Shown piece after piece: positions 16,599 through 25,775 of a stretch of 49,020 nucleotides of DNA (position 1 is the first letter of the stretch; the number at the start of each line of letters is the position of its first letter). The notes below the pieces were generated by a model. That model worked only from the letters and a program-made list of their open reading frames with translations. It was not told where the DNA came from and made no database searches. Source of the DNA: an uncultured Burkholderiales bacterium (GTDB lineage: Bacteria; Pseudomonadota; Gammaproteobacteria; Burkholderiales; Burkholderiaceae_C); assembly GCA_945952065.1 (NCBI GenBank), contig CAMFGY010000034.1:1-49020 (forward strand). The letters run 5' to 3'. A program made the position numbers and the translations under genes.

Positions 16599-16975
16599 GT
16601 GGGATTGGGCGCGAGATCCAGCAAAGCCTGTCGGACCATGGCGATTTGCTCAAGCATATCGTCAAGCAAGGGCCCCAGCCCTTCGGTTTCGCCCAGTCGC
16701 GCCATGTTTTCGATGGTGGCACAGCGTTGTGCCAGCGCCAAAGCGCCAATGCTGGCCGAGGAGGATTTCAGCGTGTGGCTGGTGTGCCTGATCACGCTCA
16801 AATCCATGGGCTCGGTGCGGGCTTTGTCCAAGTCCGGCAGCATGCGTTCCAGCGCTTTCAGATAGGCCGCGATGATGCGCTCAAGCAGCTTGTTGCTGCC
16901 CTGAGGGTCGAGCTCTTGCAGGCGAGCCAATGCAAGCGGATCCAAGCAGCTTGCGGGGGAGGAGGGGCTGTTCAT
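16595..16975 (-). CDS. Hpt (histidine phosphotransfer) protein
   Basis: A 126-residue four-helix Hpt protein. The phospho-histidine lies in HTSHTLKSSSASIGA, close to the family pattern AHxLKGSSxxxGA; it is H67 with this start. The start at 16975 has GGAAG just upstream. A longer form from 17074 would add 33 Ser/Pro-rich residues and has no ribosome site. Hpt proteins relay phosphate from a hybrid kinase to a receiver. The 4-bp ATGA overlap with the REC-PAS-GGDEF-EAL gene makes that regulator the obvious partner. No hybrid kinase with its own receiver is in the window, so the donor is unknown. Confidence 0.85.
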   Translation of the reverse strand: MNSPSSPASCLDPLALARLQELDPQGSNKLLERIIAAYLKALERMLPDLDKARTEPMDLSVIRHTSHTLKSSSASIGALALAQRCATIENMARLGETEGLGPLLDDMLEQIAMVRQALLDLAPNPT

Positions 16976-17351
16976 GGGGCTTCCATCTTGCGATGAGCGC
17001 GGCGTGTTTTCTGGCGACGAGTCAGGCCTGCCATTGTCGTGCAGCGGTGCCGTCGGTGGTTCGCTTTTCAGCATAGCGGACGTGTTGAAAAAGGAAATTG
17101 ATCAGGGTTCAAAAGCGTGTCGCAAACATCTGTCCAGTCCGCAAAACGATGACGACCAGTCCCCGGCCATGGCCTCGGGACTGCGCACTGTAGCCTCAAG
17201 CAATCGAGCGCCGCGCGAATCAGGTTTCAAGTTAAAAGAAAAGTGTTCGTGTCTGTCCCTCGAGAGCCCAAACCCTTTGGACGCATTCTGACTTTATCGG
17301 CGGCCACGCCCGTAACTTGAGTGATCCGAAGCAGCTGTTTGCCTCCGTACA

Positions 17352-19028
17352 ATGAGCCGCATGAACAGCCTCAGTGAAGCCAGCAATGCAGCGCACCGCT
17401 CGCCTCGGTGGCGCCGTGCTTTATGGCTGTTGCTGGGCTTGGGCCTGGCGGTGTTGGCTTTTGCGGCACTGATCTTTGTTGCTCGGCCGCAGGAAGGTTG
17501 GAGTGCATGGGGTGTGGCCAGCTTGTTGCTGGCTTTTCTTTGCTCGGCCTTGGTGTTGTTGGGCATGTTGGGGCTGGGATGGCATTTGGGTGTGCGCCTG
17601 AGTCGGCAGCATCTCGGTGAGGCTTTGCGCGAGTCGCGCATGCAAACCCAGGCCCTGGCGCAGTTGCGCAGCGATTGTTTGTGGTCCAGCGATGCCGAGC
17701 ACCATTTGGTGCGCTGGCAAGCGCCGCAGACGGGGCCGGTCTCCAGCTGGGTGGGCATGACCCCCACCGAATGTTTGTGGCAGCGCTTCGCTTTGCAAGC
17801 CCCGGTGAGCAGTGACGCAGCGCACCCTGAGCTTGGGGCAAGACTTGACCCCTGCGAAGCCTTGCGCCGGGAGTTGTCTCGGGGCCTGCCCAATCTGGAC
17901 TTGCGTGTGGTGGCCACAGACGGCGGGCAACGTGCCTGGCGCTTGCGTGCTGTGGCTCAGTTTGATGCGCAAGGCCGCTTCAGCGGCTATCAAGGCTCAG
18001 CCCAGGAGTTGGCGGAGGCTTCCACGGCCTGGCTGGATGCATTGCCCGGGCCGGCTTGGTTGCTCAGGGCGGCCGATGCTCACGCCCATTTGGCGCCAGG
18101 CCCTACGGCTGAAGCTGGGGCTGACCTGCAGGTGAAGGCCATGAATGCCCAGGCGCTGGCCTTGTTGGGGCCAGAGCTGGGGCTGGGGAAGTCTTGGGCC
18201 GATTGCGCGGCCAAACTGTCACCGCTCTTGGGTGAGGCCTTGGCCAAGCATCCGCCGCGCAGCTTTGTGGACGCCACCGGCAAGTACCAGTTGGCGGTCT
18301 TGTGGCCGCAAACCCCGGCCTCACCGGAGGCGCTGCGGGACGAGGCCGACTCCCAAGCCGCGCATGAACATGAATCCTTCAGCTACACGGTCTCGCATGA
18401 TTTGCGGGCGCCGCTGCGCGTGGTGGAAGGCTTTGCCCGCATTTTGAAAGAGGACTACGGTCGCGTGCTGGACCGCATCGGCAATGACCATCTGGACCGC
18501 GTGATGGGGGCAGCCGCGCGCATGAACAGCATGATCGACTCCCTGCTGTCGCTGGCGCAACTCTCGGCCCAGCCCTTGGCGCGGCAGCCGGTCAATCTGT
18601 CGCAACTCGCTGGCTTTGTGCTGGAGGAGCTGGCACGCGCCCATCCCGAACGCCAGGTCTCGGTCTTTGTTCAACCGCATATGTTGGCGCAAGGCGACCC
18701 CACGCTCTTGCGCATGGTGCTAGAAAACCTGCTGGGCAATGCCTGGAAGTACAGCAGCAAGCGGGCGCAAGCGCAGATCCGCTTTGAAGCCCTGCAGGAG
18801 TCGGGTCAGTGGATTTATCAAGTCAGCGACAACGGCGCCGGATTTGATATGCGATTCGCTGACCGCCTGTTTGGGGTCTTCCAGCGCCTGCATAGCGCCA
18901 GCGACTTTCAGGGCACGGGTGTCGGCCTGGCTTCGGTGCGCCGCATTGTGCGTCGGCACGGCGGCGAGATTTGGGCCGAGTCAGAGGTCGGCGAGGGCGC
19001 CCGTTTTTACTTCACGCTGGCGGGCTGA
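17352..19028 (+). CDS. membrane sensor histidine kinase
   Basis: A 558-residue kinase. Two N-terminal membrane helices (about 23-44 and 53-80) enclose a very short loop, so sensing is probably intramembrane or cytosolic. Residues ~100-325 may hold one or two PAS-like folds (for example RLRAVAQFDAQGRFSGYQG). The kinase core is complete: H-box SYTVSHDLRAPL with H349, N-box LENLLGNAWKYSSK, DNGAGFD, an F-box-like FGVFQRLH and GTGVGLA. This is the phytochrome-like HisKA class. It has no adjacent same-strand regulator. It diverges from the Hpt gene, and its 3' end overlaps the convergent ANTAR regulator by 22 bp. Confidence 0.9.
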   Translation: MSRMNSLSEASNAAHRSPRWRRALWLLLGLGLAVLAFAALIFVARPQEGWSAWGVASLLLAFLCSALVLLGMLGLGWHLGVRLSRQHLGEALRESRMQTQALAQLRSDCLWSSDAEHHLVRWQAPQTGPVSSWVGMTPTECLWQRFALQAPVSSDAAHPELGARLDPCEALRRELSRGLPNLDLRVVATDGGQRAWRLRAVAQFDAQGRFSGYQGSAQELAEASTAWLDALPGPAWLLRAADAHAHLAPGPTAEAGADLQVKAMNAQALALLGPELGLGKSWADCAAKLSPLLGEALAKHPPRSFVDATGKYQLAVLWPQTPASPEALRDEADSQAAHEHESFSYTVSHDLRAPLRVVEGFARILKEDYGRVLDRIGNDHLDRVMGAAARMNSMIDSLLSLAQLSAQPLARQPVNLSQLAGFVLEELARAHPERQVSVFVQPHMLAQGDPTLLRMVLENLLGNAWKYSSKRAQAQIRFEALQESGQWIYQVSDNGAGFDMRFADRLFGVFQRLHSASDFQGTGVGLASVRRIVRRHGGEIWAESEVGEGARFYFTLAG

Positions 19029-19630
19029 GCCAGCATCTCGACGGCTTCCACCAAGAGCCGGGCCTGTGTTTCCAGGTCGCGATCTTCGGCAGCGGCGAGT
19101 TTTTGCAGGCGCTCGAAAGCGTCTTGGCGATTCAGGGAGTAGCGGTGCATCAGCACGCCTAACGCCAGCGGCACCACCTGCGTCAGCACCCCGTCGGCAG
19201 CCAGTGCAGCGGAATTGCCCGCAGCCTGGGCCGGCGAGGCCGGGTTTGCCGCTTGTGAAGCCTTTCGGTTGGCGAAGGCCGCCTCAACGGCCGGTACGAT
19301 CTGGTGCACATCCAAGGGCTTGACCAGATAGGCCACCGCGCCCAACTCCTTGACCTTGGCCACGGTTTCTTCGTCGGCAAAGGCCGACAAGAACATAAAG
19401 GGGATGTGCAGGTACTCGCGCAGATAGGCTGCGACGTCAAAGCCGCTCAAGCCTTCCATGCGGATGTCGAGCAAGGCCAACTCGGGGCGATGCTCGCGCG
19501 CCAGCAAGATGGCGTCGTCGCCATTGTCTGCGTCGATCACTTCAAAGCCGGCCTGCGCCAAGCCATAGGTCAGCGTCGCCAGAACCAGGCGGTCATCGTC
19601 GACTACGAGTATCTTGCCCTTGTTGCTCAC
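19007..19630 (-). CDS. ANTAR-domain response regulator (transcription antiterminator)
   Basis: A 207-residue protein. The receiver (about 5-120) has D11/D12, phospho-site D55 and K104. An Ala-rich linker leads to a C-terminal ANTAR domain (about 145-202) with the pattern LGVLMHRYSLNRQDAFERLQKLA, an RNA-binding module seen in AmiR, NasR, EutV and PdtaR. Such regulators bind paired hexaloop hairpins in leader RNAs and block termination. The start is GTG at 19630. It lies 111 bp downstream of a HisKA_2 kinase on the same strand, the class of kinase that normally partners ANTAR regulators (EutW/EutV, PdtaS/PdtaR). Its target RNA is not known. Confidence 0.88.
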   Translation of the reverse strand: MSNKGKILVVDDDRLVLATLTYGLAQAGFEVIDADNGDDAILLAREHRPELALLDIRMEGLSGFDVAAYLREYLHIPFMFLSAFADEETVAKVKELGAVAYLVKPLDVHQIVPAVEAAFANRKASQAANPASPAQAAGNSAALAADGVLTQVVPLALGVLMHRYSLNRQDAFERLQKLAAAEDRDLETQARLLVEAVEMLAQPASVK

Positions 19631-19741
19631 CGTTGGAGGTCCCCCGCTGTGCTGTCTTGTCGCCGGCTGAATACCGGGCTTGTTGCGACATTGTCTCCGA
19701 AACCGCGCACGATTCTGTGCTGACCGAATTTGGCCCGGGCA

Positions 19742-22700
19742 TCAACCCAGCGGCAAGCTGACACTGGGCGAGAGCAGGTCCACCCGGCAGACCACCGAAT
19801 CTCCGCGTTGGCTGAGGTTCAGTTGAGCGGTGCGACGTGGCAGCAGCGCCCGCACCAGCCCCAGGCCGGACACGCCGCCCGGCACTTGATTCAGGCTGAA
19901 ATCCACCGGCAAGTGACCCTGATTGACGATTTCAACCGCCACGCTGGCCACATCGCAAATCAGCGTGCAGTGCACCTGCTCGTTTTGGCTGTGCTTGATG
20001 GCATTGGTGAGCAACTCATTGAGGGTCAAGGCAATCGGGATGGATTCGGCCTCCGGCAGGGTCCAGTCATTCACCCGGTCGGCCGTGGCGCCTTCGATCT
20101 GGGTGAGGATGCTGCGCCCATACATGCGCTGCACCGAGCCAATGATGGCGTCCATCACGCGGCGCACCTTGAGCGGGCCGGAGCTGCCCACTTGCAAGCC
20201 GTAGACCTGGGCAATGGCATGCACTTGACCCACCGCTTCGTTGATCACCGGGGCCACTTCGGGTCGGCGTGCTGCAATTTGTTGCAGCAAGCCAGCCACG
20301 CCTTGCAAATTGTTCTTGATGCGGTGGTGCACCTCGCGCACCAGCAACTCGCGTTGCGAAATGGCGGCTTGCAAACGTGCCTCTTCGGCGGCGCGGTGTT
20401 CGGTGACGTCGCTGGCCACCAGCAGCAGTTGTTCGGGCTCGCCGTCTTCAATGCCTTCGGCATCGTCGGTGGTGCCGGCCAAATGCAAGAAGCGGGCGTC
20501 CCAGACGCGCATTTGCTCGCCGCTGCCGAGCTTGTATTCATGGTGGGTGACCGCGCTGGCTTGCAGGGCGGCCAACATATCGCGGCGAATCAATTCGCCT
20601 TGTTCGCGGCCAAACAAGTCTTCGGGGCTGGCCCCCAGCAACTCTTCTTCGCTGCGGCCAGCCAAGATGGCCGCGGCATGGTTGATCTTCTCCACCGCCA
20701 AGGTCTTGGCATCGTGCAAGCTGATGGCCAGCGGCGCTGCTTCGATGATGCGGCTCAGCGAAGCCTGGGCCTGCAGGGTTTGCGCCTCGGCTTGTCGACG
20801 TCGGTCAATGTCCAGCAAGGCATAAGTGAGTTGGCGTCCCGCGGCCCGCGAGCCGGTGACCACCACATTGCCCACCACCCAAAACTCGCGGCCATCGCAG
20901 GCCTTCAATTTGCACTCAAAGGCTTCGGCCTGGCCTTCGGTCAGTTCTTCGAGGTAATGGGTGTGGCGGAAGGGGTGATCGGAGGAGGGGGTGGCCACCA
21001 CACTCATCGGCTGACCCGCAAAATCATTCAAATCGCCGCCAAACATGCGCCGGGCTGAGCGGTTCATCCACTCAATGCCGCCGCGGCCCACGGTGACGAT
21101 GCCGACCAGCACCGAGTCGAGCACGGCGCGTTCGCGCTCGGTTTGCAGCATCAGCGACTGCTGTGCTCGCCAGCGGTCGTCCACATTGACATAGGTTGCG
21201 ATCACGCCTTCGTCGGGTGCGCCTGGGCGCATCACCCGCTTGCTGATCTGCATCCACAGGGCCGAGCCATCCCGGCGCCGCACCCGGCGCTCGCCGCGCC
21301 AAATGCCGCGGGCTTTCAGGGCTTGCTCAACCGCATCGCTTTGGTTTTCAAAATCCAAAGAGGTGTCGAACAACTCCTGGTGGGGCAGGCCGCTGAGCTC
21401 ATGGATGCGGTAGCCCGTCAAGTTGGCCAAAGCGTCATTGGCGCGCGCGACACGGCCGCCGCGCAAAATGGCAATGCCAACGTCCGACAAACTGAACATC
21501 ATTTCGCGGTCTTGTACCAGTGCCTCCAGCTCAGCCTGTTGGGCCTTCAAGCGGCTGATATCGCTGATGACGGCAATGGTCTCGGCCTGCGGCGCGGGGC
21601 CGGTGGCCTCGGGGTCATCGCTGGGGGCGTTGACGCGGCGCAGGCTCAAGGACAGCCAGCGCGGCTCGGCGGCCTCTTCACTGCCTACTTGCAAGAACTC
21701 GGCCTCAAAGGGCGGCTGGTCCTGCAGCTTGGGCAGGGCGGCTTGGATTTTTTGGGCCAACTCGGGCAAGGCGGCAAACAGCTGCGCCACCGGCGCACCC
21801 GCAAGCGGGGTTTGCTTCAGACCCAGCATATGGCCGAAGCCGTAATTGCAGCGCAACAAGGTGTCGCCCCGCAAATAGGCCAGACCCAGGCTAGCGCCAT
21901 CCATGATGGTGGTCAGTTCATGCAGCAATTGCTCGCTGCGATTCTCGGCCTGGGCTTGGGCGGTGACGTCCAGCGTCACCACCGAGGTGGTGCGTTGGCC
22001 GGTTTTCAACTGGCCCGGTTCGACCCGGGTGAGCAACCAACGCCGCCCCAGCTCGGGGTGGCGCACCGCGTAGCGCACCTCGATGCGCTCGCCCTTTTTG
22101 AGCGCTTTTTGCAGCTTTTCAAACTCGGGCAGCGAGGCCGATTCGACAATGTCGCGCCCAATGCCTTGCAAACCCGCCAAGGGGTTGCGTGAATGGGCCG
22201 CATTGCCGCTGCTGCGCGAGCCGCGCGGGCGCAGCCAGCCCGCGTCTTGCTGAAAAGTGGCCAGACCGACGCTGGCGGTGTCCATCAAGGCGTCGAGCTG
22301 CTGGTGGGCCAGATCGCGTTCTTGCTCAAACGTGTGGTCTTCCAGGGCGGCCAAGAAGCGCTGGGGCAGACCCGGCCGGGAAGGGCTGAGCGCCTGCACC
22401 CGGCCTTGCAGCCAATGGACCCGCCCGCCCGGGCCCGGCAGGCAGGCCTGGGTGACGATGAAGCCCTCAGGCGATGCCAGGTTCAACAAAGCGTCCTGGA
22501 CTTTGCCGTTCTGCCACGCCAGCAGCGATTGCAGCGCCGGGTCGGCCTCTTGCAGGGCGCTGGGCACCTGCAGGCACAGGGCCGCAAAGGCCCCGTTGCT
22601 CTTGAGCAGCAGGCCATGGGCATCGAACAGCACCATGGGCGAGGGACTGAGCTTGAACCACTGCGTCAGCTCGGCCAGTTCGCGCGCCACCACCTCGCTG

Positions 22701-23173
22701 GCGCAGGCTTGCAGCAGGGCTTGGCTGTCTTCAGGCTCGGAGAGTTCGCCAGGCGCGGTCACGGGCTCGGCCCTGAGCTTGCTGCGCGGCTTGTCCTCGG
22801 GGCGCACATGCAGCAGCCAGCGGGCTGCATCCTCCGGGCTTTGAGGCTCCAAGGCCAGCAAGGTCAGCTGAGCGCGCTGCCCCCCGGCCAGCTTCAGGCT
22901 GGGGGCGGGCGGGCCTTTGCGTCCATCGAGCATGGCCCGGCTGGCGAGCCGAAGCCAGTCGCCCAGCCGACCGCCATGGCTGGTGCGCAGCCCATGCAAG
23001 CCCTTGCCCGTGCTTTGGCCCGGGGCGTGGTCCAGCATGAGCGCGGCGCCGCCATTGGCCTCCAAGACTTGGAGCGACTCGTCCAGCAAGAGCACGGGGT
23101 CGCTGATCAAGTTGAAAAGGCCGCGCAGGGCGGCCTGATCTTGAGGCAAGAGGGAGAGTTGATCCGTGGACAT
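19742..23173 (-). CDS. seven-PAS HisKA_2 sensor histidine kinase
   Basis: A 1143-residue cytosolic kinase without membrane helices. I count seven PAS-like repeats by their recurring openings: LFNLISDPVLLLD, WFKLSPSPMVLFD, LMDTASVGLATF, IMDGASLGLAYL, MFSLSDVGIAIL, VLDSVLVGIVTV and IIEAAPLAISLH. The catalytic end has the HisKA_2 box EVHHRIKNNLQ (histidines 949-950), the N-box LTLNELLTNAIKHS and SGLGLVRALL. The usual DNG of the ATP lid is VNQG here. HisKA_2 kinases of the PdtaS/EutW group pair with ANTAR regulators, and one is encoded just downstream. Ligands or cofactors of the PAS domains cannot be told from sequence. Confidence 0.9.
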   Translation of the reverse strand: MSTDQLSLLPQDQAALRGLFNLISDPVLLLDESLQVLEANGGAALMLDHAPGQSTGKGLHGLRTSHGGRLGDWLRLASRAMLDGRKGPPAPSLKLAGGQRAQLTLLALEPQSPEDAARWLLHVRPEDKPRSKLRAEPVTAPGELSEPEDSQALLQACASEVVARELAELTQWFKLSPSPMVLFDAHGLLLKSNGAFAALCLQVPSALQEADPALQSLLAWQNGKVQDALLNLASPEGFIVTQACLPGPGGRVHWLQGRVQALSPSRPGLPQRFLAALEDHTFEQERDLAHQQLDALMDTASVGLATFQQDAGWLRPRGSRSSGNAAHSRNPLAGLQGIGRDIVESASLPEFEKLQKALKKGERIEVRYAVRHPELGRRWLLTRVEPGQLKTGQRTTSVVTLDVTAQAQAENRSEQLLHELTTIMDGASLGLAYLRGDTLLRCNYGFGHMLGLKQTPLAGAPVAQLFAALPELAQKIQAALPKLQDQPPFEAEFLQVGSEEAAEPRWLSLSLRRVNAPSDDPEATGPAPQAETIAVISDISRLKAQQAELEALVQDREMMFSLSDVGIAILRGGRVARANDALANLTGYRIHELSGLPHQELFDTSLDFENQSDAVEQALKARGIWRGERRVRRRDGSALWMQISKRVMRPGAPDEGVIATYVNVDDRWRAQQSLMLQTERERAVLDSVLVGIVTVGRGGIEWMNRSARRMFGGDLNDFAGQPMSVVATPSSDHPFRHTHYLEELTEGQAEAFECKLKACDGREFWVVGNVVVTGSRAAGRQLTYALLDIDRRRQAEAQTLQAQASLSRIIEAAPLAISLHDAKTLAVEKINHAAAILAGRSEEELLGASPEDLFGREQGELIRRDMLAALQASAVTHHEYKLGSGEQMRVWDARFLHLAGTTDDAEGIEDGEPEQLLLVASDVTEHRAAEEARLQAAISQRELLVREVHHRIKNNLQGVAGLLQQIAARRPEVAPVINEAVGQVHAIAQVYGLQVGSSGPLKVRRVMDAIIGSVQRMYGRSILTQIEGATADRVNDWTLPEAESIPIALTLNELLTNAIKHSQNEQVHCTLICDVASVAVEIVNQGHLPVDFSLNQVPGGVSGLGLVRALLPRRTAQLNLSQRGDSVVCRVDLLSPSVSLPLG

Positions 23174-23243
23174 TGGCCGCGAGTTTACGGTCAGGCCGCG
23201 GTGGCCGGGCGTATCGGGATGAAACGGACTGTCGCAGCGATGC

Positions 23244-24422
23244 TCACTCGAGTTGCGAGGCTTTCTTCAGTGCGCGCAGCACGCAGTGGTTGACTTCTTC
23301 TGCACCCAGCATCAGTTGCTCGGCAGCCGCCCTGAAATCAAACACCGAGGCGTTCTCAATGGCATGCACCAACTCCAAATAGGGTTGGAAGGGCCCGCTT
23401 TCGTCCACCAAGGCTTGCCGCACCCGCTCCGGCATGGGGATGGACTGCAGCAATTTGGTGAAGGGCTGCTTCAGCATATGGTCCAGCAAAGAGAACAGGC
23501 CGCAGATGAACATCTCATCGCGCAATTCGGCGTCGCTCATGCCTTTGGCCAATTCCTCCATCAGCAAGCCACGGCGCAGCGCTGCGTACATGATGGGCCG
23601 CATGGCATGGTCTTTGCTGGCAGTGGTGAGCAACAAGGCCAGCCAGCGCTTCATGCGTGCATAGCCCAGCAACATGATGGCGTGACGGAAGGATGACACT
23701 TCCACCGGCAAGCCAAACGCTGCAGAGTTCAGGTAACGCAGCAGTTTGAAAGCCAGACTGGGGTCGCGCTTGAGGGTTTGCTCCAGGCGCTCCACATCTT
23801 CGCCCTGGTCAATCCGGGACATCAGCTCAACAATCACTTGCAGATCGGCCTGCACCTCTGGCTTCACGCTGCCCGGGGGCGGATCGAAAGCCCCTTGCAT
23901 GGGCCAGCCGATCACGCTGTGAGCGCCGCGCGCGAAGGCGGCTTCAATGGCCGCCGCATCACGCAGCCCAGAGATCACCCGTGGCAAGCCGGTGTCGGGC
24001 CCGCCGCGGCTTTCGTCATCGGGGTCCAACACCGCCCATTGGAAGCAGGGTTTGGTTTGCGCGGGCAGCGCTTGGCTGGCCTGCCCTTTGAGCAGCAGGG
24101 GCGTGCCGCGCTTTTTCAAGGCTTGCAGCGGCTCGATATGGGCCTCATCGGTGGCCATGAAGGCCGGCACTTCCAGCATCCAATTGCTGCTGGGTTCGCT
24201 GCGCAGCAGGCCTTCGAGCAGGTCTTCATTGAGCACATTGAGGATCACCGGTCCCGCGCCTGCGGGCCAGACCTCGGCCACGGCGGCCAGCAGTTCTGAC
24301 GCCTCCAGTTTGGCGTCAGGGCGCAGCGGGATCACGGTCAGCCGCGTGGCCGTGATCAGGTGCTGGCGGTCAATCTGAGGCGTGTAGCCGAGCGCCACGG
24401 CGCCCAGGATCGGATGGTTCAT
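23244..24422 (-). CDS. EAL-like/HDOD signalling protein
   Basis: A 392-residue protein of the YuxH type. The N-terminal ~190 residues are a degenerate EAL-like region with no EAL signature and no visible metal ligands, so it is probably not a phosphodiesterase. The C-terminal half is an HDOD domain (about 195-370) with SRIDQGEDVERLEQTLKRDPSL and KLLRYLNSAAFGLP. HDOD proteins are scaffolds in c-di-GMP, chemotaxis and stress pathways. It lies 70 bp upstream of the seven-PAS kinase on the same strand and 59 bp downstream of flgL, so it could be co-transcribed with either. Confidence 0.85.
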   Translation of the reverse strand: MNHPILGAVALGYTPQIDRQHLITATRLTVIPLRPDAKLEASELLAAVAEVWPAGAGPVILNVLNEDLLEGLLRSEPSSNWMLEVPAFMATDEAHIEPLQALKKRGTPLLLKGQASQALPAQTKPCFQWAVLDPDDESRGGPDTGLPRVISGLRDAAAIEAAFARGAHSVIGWPMQGAFDPPPGSVKPEVQADLQVIVELMSRIDQGEDVERLEQTLKRDPSLAFKLLRYLNSAAFGLPVEVSSFRHAIMLLGYARMKRWLALLLTTASKDHAMRPIMYAALRRGLLMEELAKGMSDAELRDEMFICGLFSLLDHMLKQPFTKLLQSIPMPERVRQALVDESGPFQPYLELVHAIENASVFDFRAAAEQLMLGAEEVNHCVLRALKKASQLE

Positions 24423-24481
24423 GAAGAAGGACTCGGCAGTGAGCGGATCGGGAAACTGTTGGCGATGCGGAGGCAGGGCCT

Positions 24482-25702
24482 TCAGGTGTTGATGTATTGG
24501 AACAGCGACATCTTCTGCACCATGGCGTAAGTCTTCAAGGCCGCGTCGTAGCCCGACTGCTGGTTTTGAAACTCGGATATGCCTTGCACCATGTCCAGGT
24601 CTTCGGCCGCAGAGCGCTCCGATTGGTTGTATTGTTTCAAGGCGGCCATGCGGGCTTCCGTGCCGTCCAAATTGTTCAGCCGTTCACCCAATTGGCTGCG
24701 CACATTTTGCAGGTTCACCATCACCGCGTCGAGATCACGGATGCGGGCGGTGTTGGACTGGGTGATTTCGGGGCCGCTGCGCAAAGGGGTGCGCAGTTCC
24801 GCCACGGTGCGGTCCAGCACATCAAAGAGTTTGAGTGAGTTGGTGGAGGGCTTGATGTCGAACTGATCCCCGTCCACGGGCTGGCCGGAGATGGTGGTGG
24901 AGATGCCGTCAAAGGTGATGGCTTTGCCGGGCGTGAACGGGCCGGAAAAGGCAACGCTGCCCAAATCGGTATTGGTGACGGTGACGGTGGCCCCTGGGCC
25001 GGTGCCGCTGATTTGGATCAGGTAGTTGTTGCCGGTCAGTTGTGAAGGATCGGCGACCCGACCGGAGTCGATCCAGCCTTTGGGCGCCGCGCCTGGGGGC
25101 ACCGAGATTGGGTTGGGCAAGGGGCCGGTTTCAAAGTTGCCGTTGCCGCTGCGGGCCTGCTCGAAGGCCATGCGGCCGTCCACAGTCAGCGGAAAATTGT
25201 CAATATTGCCGGTCTGGATCGAACCCGAAACCCCGTTGAAACGCACACCGCCGGCCTGGTCCAGAAACGGTGGGTCGCTGGAGCCTTGGCCTGAAAACAG
25301 AAAGCCGCCGGCGCCGTCGCCCCGGTTGGCAATGGCCAGCAATTGATTGCGCAGGCCGGCGATTTTGTTGGCCAAGCCGGCGCGCTCGGCATCGCTGTAG
25401 CTGGCGTTGCCGGCAGAGACCATGGTCTCGCGCATTTGCTGCAGCAATTCACCGGCATCACCAAGCGCACCTTCGCTGAGCGTCAAGCCATTGCGGCTGG
25501 CCTCCAAGGCGCGTTGATTGGCGTCGACCCGGCCAATCGTGGCCATCGCCCGTTCGGCCCGTGCCGCGCCGGTCGGGTCGTCGCTGGCCATAGAGATTTT
25601 CTTGCCCGAGGTCAGCTGGGTTTGCGACTCTTGCATCCTTTGCTGGCGGCGCTGCAAAGTGGAGATGCTGGCATCAAAGAGATTGGAGGTGGACAAGCGC
25701 AT
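24482..25702 (-). CDS. flgL: FlgL, hook-filament junction protein
   Basis: A 406-residue homologue of FlgL (HAP3), which joins the FlgK ring to the flagellin filament. The N-terminal MRLSTSNLFDASISTLQRRQQ and TSGKKISMASDDPTGAARAERA are typical of the flagellin/FlgL helical core. The C-terminal core (from about 345) ends in QQSGYDAALKTYAMVQKMSLFQYI. The middle ~200 residues are variable surface sequence. It is the last gene of the flgB-L cluster, 73 bp after flgK. It is exported by the type III apparatus, so no signal peptide is expected. Confidence 0.95.
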   Translation of the reverse strand: MRLSTSNLFDASISTLQRRQQRMQESQTQLTSGKKISMASDDPTGAARAERAMATIGRVDANQRALEASRNGLTLSEGALGDAGELLQQMRETMVSAGNASYSDAERAGLANKIAGLRNQLLAIANRGDGAGGFLFSGQGSSDPPFLDQAGGVRFNGVSGSIQTGNIDNFPLTVDGRMAFEQARSGNGNFETGPLPNPISVPPGAAPKGWIDSGRVADPSQLTGNNYLIQISGTGPGATVTVTNTDLGSVAFSGPFTPGKAITFDGISTTISGQPVDGDQFDIKPSTNSLKLFDVLDRTVAELRTPLRSGPEITQSNTARIRDLDAVMVNLQNVRSQLGERLNNLDGTEARMAALKQYNQSERSAAEDLDMVQGISEFQNQQSGYDAALKTYAMVQKMSLFQYINT

Positions 25703-25775
25703 GGGGAAATCTCCTGGGCCGGTTCAAACGTTCGCGGGGCGGCAAAACAAAAAATCAGCAGCAAGACGCATGGCA

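Noticed and set aside
19707-19720. GCAC-GATTCT-GTGC hairpin between the HisKA_2 kinase and the ANTAR regulator as an ANTAR target
   Set aside because: Stem is only 4 bp and, read on the minus strand, loop position 4 is A rather than the required G; the second hairpin of the pair is not clear.
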